Shown: positions 33,813 to 45,097 of the stretch, in pieces | How the letters are laid out: each line of letters begins with the position of its first letter | Position numbering within the stretch: the stretch's first letter is position 1 | Source: Rhynchosporium graminicola | Taxonomy: Eukaryota > Ascomycota > Leotiomycetes > Helotiales > Ploettnerulaceae | NCBI GenBank assembly: GCA_900074885.1 | Contig: FJUW01000025.1 | Location: 324,152 to 388,151 of the forward strand | Direction: 5' to 3' | Length of the DNA stretch: 64,000 nucleotides | Notes under the pieces: model-generated | Database searches by the model: none | Seen by the model: the letters and a program-made list of their open reading frames with translations, nothing else | Told to the model about the DNA's origin: nothing | Made by a program: the position numbers and the translations under genes

Positions 33813-34853
33813 CTTGGGTTATTGAGGTATGGTTGTTGATACTGAGGCCGAGTCGAATTTGGAGATAGATATTTCGAAGAGCAGTCTCCGGAGTTTGCTT
33901 TGTAAGGTAGAGCTGAGAAGAAATCTGGGTATTTGAGTCAGAATGACAGAAGTTGTGAATGCTGAAGCTGAGAGTAAGTTAGATACGAAGATATGTGTTT
34001 TGGAGATCAGTGTGATTAGAGCAGAAGTAAGAGACAGCTTGCAGGAGCCAAAATTTATGACGTTGTGATGGAGAGCAGAAATCTGATGAGGTAATCAAAT
34101 GGAGGTAGGGCTCTGCACCTCAGCTAGTTCGGACGTAATGATTGAACTTGAAAAGATTAGGGTACGATTTGTGTTCCTGTATAGGAGGGATCTCCAAGAC
34201 GTGATTAAGTAAGAGCCATATATATTATGAGATGCTATTCACTTCTGAGCTGTAGGTGGAAAGAACCTCGTTTTGATATCCGAGTGCTACTGAAGGAAAG
34301 CACCTCCTTCTTTTGGCAACCGATTACTATCTCTGGAAAAAGTATTCACTTATATATAGGCAACCTTACACCTGACATATGTCTAATAGTTTATGCATTT
34401 CATCTAGACATGGATGTAGTTCAATTCTCTCGAATCCAAGGCTTGGGAAGATGATGACGAAGAAAGTACAGAATTCGTGATCCATGAGTGACTCTTAACT
34501 TGAAGCTCGAAATTGGATACAAGGCAGAGCTGTGTTTTTCATATTGGATACTGGCCTTGTAGGTGTTTCATAGGGAACTATGAGACATAAAGGATATCTC
34601 TGCACAGATGGGTCAGGTCAGATCTTCATTTAGATCACTCCAACTATTCGAAGCTTTCATTTGAGGTCACAAAGCTTGTACGCGTGTGATATGATGAGAT
34701 TCTTTGATATTGGAGACTGCTGACATCATATGGAAAAGTATATTCCTATCAGGAAGCTATGGGGCATCCACTCCAGACGAAATCTGCATATGCTATTTGC
34801 ATGCCTAAGAATAATTTCCAAGTCCTTGAGATATCTGCTCATCCTTTGAGATC
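33813..34853. other. Intergenic
   Basis: A/G-rich leader of the 2EXR-like gene and then AT-rich sequence. No gene, RNA or repeat was recognised in about 1 kb. Confidence 0.5.
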
Positions 34854-36095
34854 TCAGTATTCTTTCACGCTTTCAGAGATACTATCCTCCTGACCATAAG
34901 CCAACTCCACATATTCGACCATTCCCCACTGCTCCCTCGTATTCCTCATCTTCTCACCTGAATCATCTCCAAGCTCCCCATCAAACCATAACTCCACCTC
35001 ACCAAAATAATTCAGCCCTTCCCCTCCCTCCCTTGACGCAAAACGCAAACTCTTGAACAGCCCCAAACTCCCCTCATTTGCCTGCCCGATCTTAACTCTC
35101 AAGCCCTCCAACCTCACATCCTCGATTGGCGGTTCTTGACCTCTCCCATATTCCTGAAGGATAGAACGCAAGTGTGTAGAGATGTAAGACAGGAAAGCGA
35201 TCACTGCGCCACGCCCGTGGCCCTGACGTCGAAATTTGGAAGGTGCTATCATCAGCTCCAGCTCTCCGATGATGAATCGTACGGCTGTGGGAGAAGTTGA
35301 CGAGTGAGTGGGTGAAGATGGTGGAGAGACAGAGGATGTAAGAAACAAATTCACATCGCCGATCATACGAGATGGTGAATCCGCTGTGCCAGGTTTGAGG
35401 GTCCTCGGAGATTCATCGAGTGATGGCCAAAGTATTGGAAGCGGTAGGCATGCGATGAAAGTCAATTTATCGACGTCTGTACGCCAGCTTCGCTGCATAG
35501 CGTATTCTTCCTCGAGAGTCAATGGCTCAGATGCGGTCTCGGCTTGGATTTTCTGTATGGACTCCTTAGCCTCAGAGGTATATAGTTGGAAAGAGGGGAG
35601 AGAATCATACTTCATCTTTCATCCATTCATGGTAGGTTGGTACGTGGGATGCTTCGTAGGGCACGAGGAGGATTTTGGAGGTTGATATCGCTGCATTTGA
35701 TCATCAGAAATGGTAAGATTAAGGGCGAAGAGTATAAAAACAAAGACAGGTATGAGCGTCTTAGAGGAAAGAGGACAGCTAGGCTGTACTTGAGTAAAGG
35801 CGACTAGAAATTTGAATGGAATGAAGTTTAGCATGATTTCAAAAAATATTGCTCGAAAAATACCCCGCAGAAATCAAACCTTCTTGCTATTTATTCATGG
35901 ACCAAGAGAGCATGAATGTATACAATAGAGCATCAACAAGAACACAGCTCTCAAGGACCGGCTGATGGAAAATGAATATGACGCATCAGACAAACAAGCA
36001 GAGCAAAGACAAATGAGGAGGATACCAGAAAATTGTTTGCTAAACGTGGAGAAAATCATTGAAAGGTACTTACCTGTATGCTCATTAATCAGCAT
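34854..36095 (-). CDS. GNAT N-acetyltransferase, NAT9-like
   Basis: Three exons: 36095-36074 (22 nt), 35690-35611 and 35552-34854, 266 aa. The tiny first exon MLINEHT joins through a 383-nt intron to AISTSKILLVPYEASHVPTY, and the next junction gives HEWMKDE-KIQAETASEPLTL. This rebuilds the NAT9 N-terminal block (LLVPYE...YHEWM...TASEPLTLEEEYAMQ). Later MIGDVNLF and the acetyl-CoA loop region RRQGHGRGAV with NEGSLGLFKSLRF are the GNAT core. A Ser/Pro-rich insert of about 20 residues sits between core strands. It acetylates N-terminal or lysine amines; the specific target is not inferable. The open frame upstream of the third exon is intron, and a model starting there would lose the first 33 residues. 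Confidence 0.88.
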
Positions 36096-37374
36096 GTTGC
36101 CAATAAACCGGGTCTAGATTCAACCGATGCCAATGTAGCTTGTTGTGATGATAACAGCTGAAGATCTAAGAAAGTCTAATAAGCAACTACAGAAGTTGAC
36201 CTCGAGGCTGTGATTTAAAATGGATTCCTTGGCATTTTCTCGCTTACGTACAACGACATCGACATCGATCTCATCTCATCTCCCCCTTTTCATATATCTT
36301 CCAATCATCCTCACTACTCCAACAAACACGATCCCCTTTCATAATATCTTCCCAAATGATTAGCGATCTTGTTTATGTTCCCAGCATTGGATATGAGTAA
36401 AAAGAGACAAGCATAACAACTCTCAATTTTCTCGTTCTCGATTTACACCGAAAACGAATAGATCCGGGAAAAAGATGCTGTATAAAAACTATAAAAAATT
36501 AAGCTTCGCCGAATTCTAACTTCCAAGTAAAGGTTCCCAATATCCCTGTCCCTTGGATTGGCTCCTATTTTCAAGCCTTATCAACCTACTGGCCTGTCAC
36601 TTCTACATGGATGATGAAATCCAAATCCCTGTTCCCTGGTATTGATTTGAGTCACAGCACTTCGGGAGCACAACATGCCTACCTATCACAATAGTCTTTT
36701 CCATCACGAGCGCTTGTTTTTCAGATATCTGGGCATCAGATTGACCAACTTCACAACTTAGCAAGCCGCAAAGCCTTGAACACATCTCGTCTTACTCATA
36801 TCACTACACTATTACAATTACTCATGCTGCCTATTATATTGACAAAAGGAGACGTTGAAGTTCATCATTTTTCATTTCTTCGTCATAACGATCGTAATGG
36901 CAAAAGGATCGCCTTGCAAGAGCCCCTAGCAGCAGGAAAGGTAAAGTAAAGTCAACAAACTCCATTCTCAAATCAAGAGATGACCTGTTGATCTTCCATT
37001 TCGCCATCACCAAACCATGTTTGCCGACGATTCTATCTATCCATCCCATCCCATCCATGTTGCCACGATGACGCCCCCTAAACTACATACGAAAAGCAAG
37101 AAGATCCTAGACTCGCAAGGGCGAGAATACAGATCAGAAGAGAAGTCGCGACTGAGAAGTGAAGAGAATGGAGAAGGTTCAATAATCCTTAAATACTTCT
37201 CCTTTGGAAAATAAAAATTTCCATGTTTTGGTGGAAAATGGGCCAGCGTAGCTGTAAGAAGTGAAAAGTGTTCACACGAATATCTCCAGCCTGTTTCAAG
37301 TGTGTCCATTATTCTGACCCGGCAAAATAGACGGTAGAGTATGTTTTCCAAAGTAGGCAGATTCGAGAGAGATT
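36096..37374. other. Intergenic
   Basis: Promoter side of the NAT9-like gene and 3' side of the DUF1996 gene. Pyrimidine-rich tract at about 36262-36350. No gene recognised. Confidence 0.5.
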
Positions 37375-39150
37375 TTAAATGTGGTTGTGGAGGTGACGAC
37401 GTAGGTGTGCGCGCTTCTTGCCTCCATCCTTCGAGTAGACGCTGAGAGCCATACTACCACCACAAACTTGATTGGCATCACCCTCACATGGCACGCTGCA
37501 CTTGCCCTCATCAACCTTCGTGCTGACAGCAAGAGAGTTGGAGCAAAAGCATTGTCCACCATGTTCAGTACCAGCCATGCTGAAGCCCTTTGTCTGACAA
37601 TAGGCAACACACTTGGTGTTGGTGACTTCATGGTTACCAAGGTTTGCGAACTTGATACCAGTCATGACTCGGTCCTTGGTATCGGCAAAGCAGCCTTTGT
37701 ATGACCAGCCTGCAGCGACTGTAGACCCGGAAGTTGGAGCAGGACCATTGGCTGTGACGGTAGTCCACTCAACCTTATCCTCGGTGACATAGCTAGTAGC
37801 CATGGTATTGGATTTGCCACCTACGGGGGGCGCAGGAAAGGACGTGATGATAGGGCTAGTCTTCGAGGTTGTGACAGGTACATCAGATTTTGTTGTAGTG
37901 GTTGGCTTTGGTGCAACAGGAGGTGCAGCATTTGAGGTCGCGATAGGAACCGGGGCGGGAGCGGGAACAGGTGCAGGAACAGGTGCAGGAGCAGGAGCAG
38001 GAGCAGGAGCTGCCTCACCCCACTTGCCGATTGGGTTGTTCCCTGGGAGCTTGTCCATAATACCATCGATGACCTCCTTGATAGGGCTTTCAATATTGCA
38101 AGAGGTAGAAGGGTCGTTCAATCCGCCAACGAGGCCAGGGCATTTGTCCATACCAGAGCTACCGGCATCACAGTTGTCGATGATCTGTTGAAGAGTCTTT
38201 GGGTCCCAGCCATTAAGGAAGTCGGCGTGGAGACTGTATCCGGTTGGGTCGCCATTGGAGAGAACGAATGGCTGCTTGCCTTGGCCTGGAGTCCAGCGAT
38301 CTTGAAATTTGGGAGTGTTCCAGTAGACTTCATAGAACATGTGTGGGACATGCTTCCAGCCGGCTTGACACTTGCCGTTGGTAGGATATTCCATGTTCTC
38401 CTTGTAGTTCTGGACACCCTTGGCTGGATTGTAGCAAGAAGGAAGATGGATATCGGCGCGAAGAGGAGAAGCATAGCCGTCACAGTTCTTGTCTGGGAAA
38501 CCAGCACCTGATCCACCATTTCCTGGATCTTGAATACCAGCACCGGCGCGACCATTTGAGTTTACTGGGTATAAAGGACTATTGTTGTTGGATCGGGGAC
38601 AGGTCCACTGGACTGGTTGGATAACGCCATCTGACTTGTCGATGATCTGCTTTCCACCTGTAGCAGGAGGGCTACGAGCACCTGGATTACCGGTGAAGAT
38701 TCGAAGTCCCTCTGGGAAGGCCTCAATGTGATCAGTAGTGGCATCCATGCTAGATTCGCATTAGCATATATCGACACTGCACGTGTGAATTACTTACAAG
38801 TAGTATACGTTCATATAAAACATTTCAACAGGTTCAAGCTTGCCAGTCTTCGGGTCTTGGAAGTACAAGGCTGGGGTCCAGTAGTTGCTCTTGTCATTTT
38901 TTACACGAGAAGAGGTACAGGTAGACTTGAGAGCTTGGTTATCTGTCATGGACAGGGCGAAAGCATTACCACCTTGAATAGCGTGAACATGACCAGATGC
39001 GACACCAGGGCTAATGATCGGGTCCATGCGGCCCACAACAAGAGGACCCTTGCCATAGAAATGATTGACTGCGAAGGTACGCTGATTGGCGGAGTATGCA
39101 GAAGCAGAAGCGGCACAAAGGGCCAAGAGACCGGTCTTTGAGAAGTACAT
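37375..39150 (-). CDS. Secreted DUF1996-WSC domain protein
   Basis: Two exons: 39150-38798 and 38749-37375, 575 aa. A signal peptide (GLLALCAASASAYS) precedes a DUF1996 domain (about residues 20-290) with its expected HFYGKGPLVVGRMDPIISPG start, SGHVHAIQGGNAF, YWTPALYF and the Cys-rich SPLRADIHLPSCYN block. A low-complexity linker of Ala/Pro/Val repeats and a Thr/Ser-rich stretch follow. A C-terminal WSC carbohydrate-binding domain (WSYKGCFADTKDRVMTG ... CVAYCQTKGFSMAGTEHGGQCFC ... VCGGSMALSVY, about residues 465-555) ends the protein with a basic tail. It is secreted and probably binds wall or substrate polysaccharide. The enzymatic role of DUF1996 is unproven. The upstream region is unusually long and pyrimidine-rich on the coding strand. 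Confidence 0.92.
37955..38012. repeat. Gly-Ala/Pro-Ala coding minisatellite in the linker
   Basis: Imperfect repeats of GGAGCAGGAACAGGTGCA-type units on the plus strand encode the PAPAPAPVPAPV-like linker of the DUF1996-WSC protein on the minus strand. Such tracts commonly vary in length between strains. Confidence 0.75.
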
Positions 39151-39502
39151 CTTTGCAAAGGCAAGTTTTGAAGTTTTGTTGACGGGTATTTGTATGGATG
39201 GGAGGAAAAGGACAAGATCGAATTGAAGAGAGTATCACCAGGAGTACTGAGTCGTTGCTGCTTGGGAATGACTGAATAGCTGTCGAAGCTAATGATTCGA
39301 AAGCAATAGTTGAAGAAAGCGAGTGGTGAGTCTGATGGTTCTCTGACTCGAATTGAATTGTCGCGTTGAAGGAATGGAAGTGTCTGTGTAAACAAACAAA
39401 GAGAAAGGACTGGGAGCAGTGGAATGAAGGAGTGTAAAGTACGAATTGTACAGCAGAGAAGTGGGACACGTCGAGTGCGGTGATGAGAATCGAGTTCGAG
39501 AT

Positions 39503-39533
39503 CGAAGTCGAAGTCGAAGTCGAATTCGAATTC
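39503..39533. repeat. (CGAAGT)n/(CGAATT)n short tandem repeat
   Basis: Hexamer repeat with a gradual change from CGAAGT to CGAATT. It lies in the upstream region of the DUF1996 gene. Confidence 0.75.
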
Positions 39534-39721
39534 GATATTGCGGTGGCAAAGCGAAGAAAAGAAGGGTGACGAGAATAAAGAGAGATGGAGGACGAGACTT
39601 ATATTGAAGTGTGAGTGGGTAGTGAGTGGGTAGGTGGGTGGGGTTGAGAATAGCGGCGGCTCGAGGCGCAGGTACTGTATAAGTAGGCGCACGCACTATT
39701 TTGGCCTGGCGCTAGAATTGG

Positions 39722-39740
39722 ACTACGACTACGACTACGA
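39722..39740. repeat. (CGACTA)n short tandem repeat
   Basis: Three GACTAC units, about 190 bases beyond the CGAAGT repeat and related to it in reverse complement (GACTTC versus GACTAC). Confidence 0.7.
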
Positions 39741-40341
39741 CTTCACCTTTTGCTCATCACTCACCTCTGGACAACCAACCGTAACAAGGATATTCTCATT
39801 CTGTTACCCAGATTATCTGTTTTGGTGGAACACAGATGGCTCGCCCGACGAGGTCTCCCTTGGGATTGAGAGACACATGACATGACAGAAGTTTGCGAAG
39901 ATATGGGACGAACGACTCCTCGGCATCCGAGTCACTTGAATTGGCCAGGCCAGGGGAATCTCAATCATATCTGAATTCTGTGTCTGTACCTTGCAGCAGA
40001 ACGGGAAGATAGGGCAGGGCTGCTTGGCACTAATGTAAGCCACCGTCGTCGACGCTGAATCCAGGCGGATAGGATTGCCCCTAGCCGGGTGTGTTTTTGT
40101 TGGTTGATGTCGTCCGAACTAGAATACTGTATAAGTACTGTACTTACTTGTATGCGACTCAAGCAGGGGTCGACTCCCTCTCCAACTCACCCTGGAAGGA
40201 AGCCAAGTCAACAGCGCGGAGCAAGGATGGGATGGATGGTCCGACCGCTTGTTTCATGGTCCAGCGAAACCTCTCACTCAATGGAACGAACACAGCAACT
40301 GCCACACACACGCCTTGGGGGCGCTACTAATACAACTATAA

Positions 40342-40371
40342 ACTAACTAACTACCTAACTACCTAACTACT
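40342..40371. repeat. (CTAA/CTAC)n short tandem repeat
   Basis: A run of AACT and ACCT units (ctaactaactacctaactac) in non-coding DNA. Confidence 0.7.
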
Positions 40372-42962
40372 GTAACTCCATCCCAGTCTCTTCTCTCGTT
40401 CCGTTTCGATGCAAGATGTTCGAGTATCTGATCGCTGATCCTGGTATACTGCACCCGTCAAACATCGTGTGGGCTGGAAGATCAGACGAATCGTGGAAAC
40501 ATTCCTATCCTAATGACACATCGACGACGAGCATGACAAACCGACGGGGAAAGATTCACAGCCAGCATTGCCAGCACAATCAAAGTCCAGGAATGAGAAT
40601 TACATGTGTTGTCGTGTATCTTTCTCTGGCGTACCGCAAACACAACGTACTCACATGCCTACCGGGTTACACGCTTACCTGCAATGCGACTCCAGACATG
40701 CAGTGACTTATTTCTGGGCTCCTGCAGCCAGCACAATCGCTACAGTTCCGTCCGTACGTAACGCATGCAAGTATGATCTCACCCGTTGCGCAGGGCTATC
40801 GGAAAGAGGCAAGGAAGGCAATTTGCACATACCACCACCTTAATTAAATTGAAGGATTGAGAGGCTGGAACCGTGAATCATCTTAAAACCAACAAGTCAC
40901 CTGAAAGATCCTTGAAGTCAATGATACACCAACACATTAAATACCGCCCAGTCATACTCCGAACTCATCATTCAAATCTTCTACAGCCTTCCGTCATATT
41001 TTCCATGCCCAACCGTGGCGAAATAATGTGACATCCCATAAGCCACGGAAACTCTTGAAACGAGTGCCCCCCAGAGAATCGAGATCACAATCTCATCGTC
41101 GAATCGGATCTAGATAAGGATTTTAGTACCTGCATACCTTACGCGTCTATCAACCACGGTAGCACGAATAATGTCAGGCTGACTGCTGCTCTACCTCTGT
41201 AATTTCGGATGCCATTCGTCGGAAATGGAGAAACCTCTCCGCTGTCCAGTTTCCGCTTTTCAATCATCCCCTTGCCTTGCTTGGCTACCTTATCAGAGAA
41301 CTTGAAGGTTCCTGTTCTCGACCGACAATTCGGATCGTTCCCAGATCCCGCCTGAAGGCTAGAACACGCCAAGTCTAGCTCGATCGTTACCACTTTTTAG
41401 GTTTTTCTAGCCGCTGATCAGATAAACTGACAGATACATACTTGTATACTGTACTGTAGATCCACTCCGATCTACGACCCAGAAAGTGGGGACTTGGGAC
41501 TTGGTCTTGGTCTTTGCGCCGGACGGATACTTCTCGTACTTATCGCACAACTTCCTGCTGCACAGTGCACTGCAACGATGTGGAGTAGATTCGAATTGTG
41601 GATGGACTCACGTTTGAAGTAAGAAGTGCAGATGCACAGTTTGCACAGAGTCTTCATAAGTGGAGTACTGCATGCATGCATAAGTCAAGCACGAGAAGAT
41701 TGGGTCTTGACCGGGATGGTACCGGCAATGAAGGAGGGTTGCTATCGATGAGCATTGGTCTGAAAGTCATCCGTCCGCAGCTTGGTAGTGATTTTTGAAC
41801 TCTGTGCAACCTGCTCAGCCAACTCCACGGATTCCCAAACACGTATACTTGCTTACATTCAAGAGTCTAGCTGCCTAAATGTCACTGGCTCCTTGGAACG
41901 TGACCATGGGATGAAGAATCCGTCCTCTCGGGTCGAGGATGACAAGTGACCTAGACTTTTCTGACAGGTCATTCCTCCGGTCCCCTGCGCAAATACCAAA
42001 CTTTATAAAAGGGTCAAATTGAAACAGACCATGCAGGTAACAAAAGGAATGAAAGTCCTTCCCGAAAACCCCGGACGTTGCGCAATATCAACATGCCTAC
42101 AGTATCTCCACTCGTATTGAAGTTTTCCATCTTACGTATCATCCTATGCACGAGCAAAAGAACTATTTCAACAACACAAACTTCGTCATAATCCGCACAG
42201 TCGAAGAGATTCGTGACACGCGCGTACCCCGTGATTCACCCTGAATGCGAAAAAAGAAAACATGCCACAGCCACAGACAAACATGTAATATGACTGCCAG
42301 GCGCGAAATCCAACTCCCGTCGAAACAAGCCACGGCTACACGCATTGAATCACTGTCCCGAGCATAGTAGAAACCGAGATCTCATCCCCATCATCTCGAT
42401 TCTGACAGATGTTGCTTCCACCAATGATATTTCATCACGGTGTTGTACAGCGACACGCTTGCGGTATCAAATCGTGGGTGGTTACTTCAAAAGAGGTCCA
42501 TCGGATGGGATTGTTTTATGCCCCGGGGAAGCGTTCCCGTAGGACGAGCTGCCGCCCGAAAATGGCGCTTGGAGCTTTGATGGAAACATGTGATAGTAAT
42601 GCTCGTGAGCTGTCTTGGATGTCTGCAGAGCTCGAAATCAAGCGTTTTGCCTATGAATCCCTTTTTCTTTTTTTTTTGGCACATTGCATAATTTTAACAA
42701 GAGGTTGTTCATTGTGGATTTCCACGCAATCGGTCACTCAGCTGGGTAAAACGTTGTCCGAGACTTTCGCTTGGTGATACAGTAGGCGATAAGAAAAGTG
42801 GCGTACAGCTTGCATTTTAATCGGATTGGCTTCAACATCCCCTCACTGACTGCAGCTTCCAACCCCTCCCCTTCCCACACTCAAAGCAACAATTGACGAG
42901 GGACTCAACGCCCTGTCACCGTCATTACCTACCTCTTTAGGTACCTGCACACGTCTTCCAGC

Positions 42963-44054
42963 ATGTCACCAATACCGATCACGATAATCACTGGTTTCCT
43001 CGGCTCGGGGAAAACCACCCTCCTACTGAACCTCCTCCCCCAACTCCGCGCCCGCAACCCCTCCTACAAGCTCGCGCTCCTCAAGAACGAATTCGGGGAT
43101 CTAGCCATCGACAGCCAACTCGCCACCTCGTCCTCGATTTCGGGTGTGCGCGAGCTTCTCAATGGCTGTATCTGCTGCAATCTTGTCGGACAGCTCGATG
43201 TTGCGCTACAGGAGCTTTCGGAGAAAATACAACCCGATCGGATTGTAGTCGAGACAAGCGGAAGTGCATTCCCGGCTACGCTGGCTATGGAGGTCAATCG
43301 TTTGGCAAGGGAGACGAAGGGTGCGTATGTGCTGGATGGTGTGGTCACTGTGATTGATGTGGAGAATTGGAAGGGGTATGAGGATACGAGTTATACTGCT
43401 AAGATTCAGGCGAGGTATACGGACTTAGTGGTGTTTAATAAGTGGGAGACTGTGGATGAGAGGAGGATGGATGAGTGTCTGGATCGATTGGGCGATTTGG
43501 AGGTCCAGATTGCCTGGGTGAAAAGTGACAAGGGGAAAGTTCCGATGGATGTTGTGTTTGGTATTGATGGTGGCTTAGCGAGGACGTTGGGTGAGAATGA
43601 GTCAAATGGCCATGATCATGATCACGGCCACAGTCACGAAAAGGGCCATCAGAGCGAGGTGGAAGTTTTGTCTATCACATATGCAGCAGAAGCTGGCTCA
43701 CTGATCAACTCAAGCAAGCTAGAAAAGCTTCTCAAGACAGCGCCAAAAGATGAAGTATATCGCATTAAAGCCGTTCTCGCAGCTTCGTCTCCCATTCAAC
43801 CCTCAGAGATAAATGCCATTGAGAGCAGTCCGGATGGACCAGGTAAATATATTCTGAACTGGGCATTTGGGAGATGGACATGTACGCCTATGCAGAGCGA
43901 TGAACACGCGTCGAGCGATGGTGTCGTATTGCGGATGACGATGATATTAGCGAGGTATGAGAGTAAAAAGTGGACGAAGCGGATAGAGACCGCCGGGTTC
44001 GTAGAGCTGGAAGGCGACAAAATGGGGACTTTGAAGGTTGAGAAGATTGCATGA
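42963..44054 (+). CDS. CobW/COG0523 metallochaperone GTPase
   Basis: Single exon, 363 aa. P-loop TGFLGSGKTTLL (residues 10-21), the metal-binding CxCC signature GCICC (about residue 70), Switch-like VVETSGSAFPATL, the guanine-specificity loop LVVFNKWE (NKxE instead of NKxD), and a His-rich loop HDHDHGHSHEKGH (about residues 218-230) before the CobW C-terminal domain (WAFGRWTCTP). These proteins insert or deliver metals, most often zinc, using GTP. The His loop is the usual zinc buffer. ATG at 42963 is close to the P-loop, as normal for the family. Likely cytosolic. Regulation by zinc is plausible but no site is evident. Confidence 0.93.
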   Translation: MSPIPITIITGFLGSGKTTLLLNLLPQLRARNPSYKLALLKNEFGDLAIDSQLATSSSISGVRELLNGCICCNLVGQLDVALQELSEKIQPDRIVVETSGSAFPATLAMEVNRLARETKGAYVLDGVVTVIDVENWKGYEDTSYTAKIQARYTDLVVFNKWETVDERRMDECLDRLGDLEVQIAWVKSDKGKVPMDVVFGIDGGLARTLGENESNGHDHDHGHSHEKGHQSEVEVLSITYAAEAGSLINSSKLEKLLKTAPKDEVYRIKAVLAASSPIQPSEINAIESSPDGPGKYILNWAFGRWTCTPMQSDEHASSDGVVLRMTMILARYESKKWTKRIETAGFVELEGDKMGTLKVEKIA

Positions 44055-44635
44055 TGGACGGTAGACACGACGGCATGATTTATGATTGATGACGGCTGGC
44101 AACGAAAAGATTTCGATTAGATTCTATCTCCCGAATTGTGTACTAAGATACTTGATCAGCAGATTGTACAAAGATACATAGAAGAAGAGGAAGAGAGGGG
44201 ATGTTCTGCCCCCACATCCAAAACAAGCTCTCAATATCGCGCCACCATCTCGATTTAGAGACCTTCAAATCTTGTATCTCATCTCAATCTCGATCTTCGC
44301 AACATTTCCAACGCTTGCTTCTCAAACCAATCACTTTTGTTTATTTACTTGCTTACCTCTCGCGAAGAATGTGGAGGCCGAACCCTTAAGCGAGATGATC
44401 TCCATCACCAACATTCCACAGACCGCGCATGCTCATATATGAATCAGCCATCTTCCTTACGACTTCTTCTTCTGTCGAATTATATTCTTTATACCACACT
44501 CATTTGGTTTTTCATCTGCTACCTGCTTACCACTCTCAAATCTTTCGGCGCTTGAAATTCTCTTCTGCTGGGATTTGCTGGCTTCATATCGAAATCAACA
44601 AAACACACAATCGCGCTACTCTTTCCAAATTCACG
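44055..44635. other. Intergenic, promoter of the interrupted wall-protein gene
   Basis: About 580 bases. The C/T- and A-rich leader with TCACGATGG context at the start codon suggests an expressed gene downstream. No other feature. Confidence 0.45.
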
Positions 44636-44907
44636 ATGGTATCTTCTCTGTAAGTCGTTTCACTTACATTGATCCTCTCGAGCTCAAAACGCAAAGGTTC
44701 CTACTAACCGCCACCAGCCTAACTGCACTAATCCTCCTCTTGCCACTCATCGCCGCGCAAGAATCCTTCCCAGTAGAATCCTATCCGGTAGAAACCTACC
44801 CAGCCTCATACCCAGCCGAAGTTCCAGTCGAGACATCTTCTCTCGGTCCAGGCCCAGAACCTTTCCCTACCTACTCGGCTATACCTCAACCTGAGCCAGA
44901 GCCAACT
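44636..44907 (+). pseudogene. 5' part of GPI-anchored wall protein gene, split by a retrotransposon
   Basis: Exon 1 44636-44649 and exon 2 44718-44907 (intron with GTAAGT, CTAAC branch). They encode a signal peptide (LLTALILLLPLIAAQ) and a repetitive Pro/Glu/Tyr-rich start (SYPVETYP, SYPAEVPVE). The frame then runs straight into the LTR at 44908. A transcript continuing there would add 17 LTR-encoded residues and stop at TAA 44959-44961, giving a peptide of only about 85 residues. The rest of the gene is at 54664-55644, and codon phase across the gap is perfect once the element and one target duplication are ignored. The gene was therefore intact until the insertion; the host strain now lacks the full protein. 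Confidence 0.88.
44903..44907. repeat. Target-site duplication, left copy (CAACT)
   Basis: The five bases CAACT directly before the left LTR match those directly after the right LTR, as expected for integrase-mediated insertion. Confidence 0.92.
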
Positions 44908-45042
44908 TGTAGACCTATGGGTCGTGACGTTATGATATCAGAAAAGGCTTGCTTTCTCTAACTGGCCATGGGCCGACTACGTGGTTACTAGCTATGCTGC
45001 TGACTAATGTGGTCCTCACGTGGGTGCCAGGGTCACCCAATA
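44908..45042 (-). repeat. 3' LTR (element orientation), 135 bp
   Basis: Starts TGTAGACC and ends CACCCAATA on the plus strand, so in element orientation the LTR runs TATTGG...TCTACA. It is base-for-base identical to the copy at 54524-54658. Confidence 0.95.
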
Positions 45043-45055
45043 TCTCCCCCGGCCC
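45043..45055 (-). other. Polypurine tract
   Basis: On the minus strand GGGCCGGGGGAGA directly abuts the 3' LTR, the expected position of the plus-strand DNA primer. A second G-run on the minus strand (about 45068-45075) lies just upstream. Confidence 0.75.
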
Positions 45056-45097
45056 AATAGAGAAAGTCCCCCCCCGTGAAAATTGTAGGCGATGGTG

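Larger units (their letters stand above)
39151..42962. other. Long intergenic region (3.8 kb) with short tandem repeats
   Basis: No supported gene on either strand. The part next to 39150 is the long upstream region of the DUF1996 gene. Simple repeats: GAAGTC/GAATTC units at about 39503-39533, CGACTA units at about 39722-39740, and CTAACTAAC/CTACCTAAC units at about 40342-40371. A poly-T tract lies at about 42669-42677. Several restriction-like palindromes and ordinary AT-rich tracts were also seen, and nothing else was recognised. The last 120 bases form a C-rich leader for the CobW-type gene. Confidence 0.5.

Noticed and set aside
35615..35834. Minus-strand frame MLNFIPFKFLV... as the first exon of the NAT9-like gene
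   Set aside because: It gives the wrong phase and no donor; the 22-nt exon at 36095-36074 restores the conserved N-terminus exactly.
38946..39692. 248-codon minus-strand frame over the DUF1996 upstream region
   Set aside because: It lies out of frame with the DUF1996 protein, starts at a non-ATG codon and is Ser/Phe/Leu-rich from pyrimidine-rich leader DNA.
42409..42777. 122-codon plus-strand frame before the CobW gene
   Set aside because: It starts at a non-ATG context, covers a poly-T tract and has no conserved feature.
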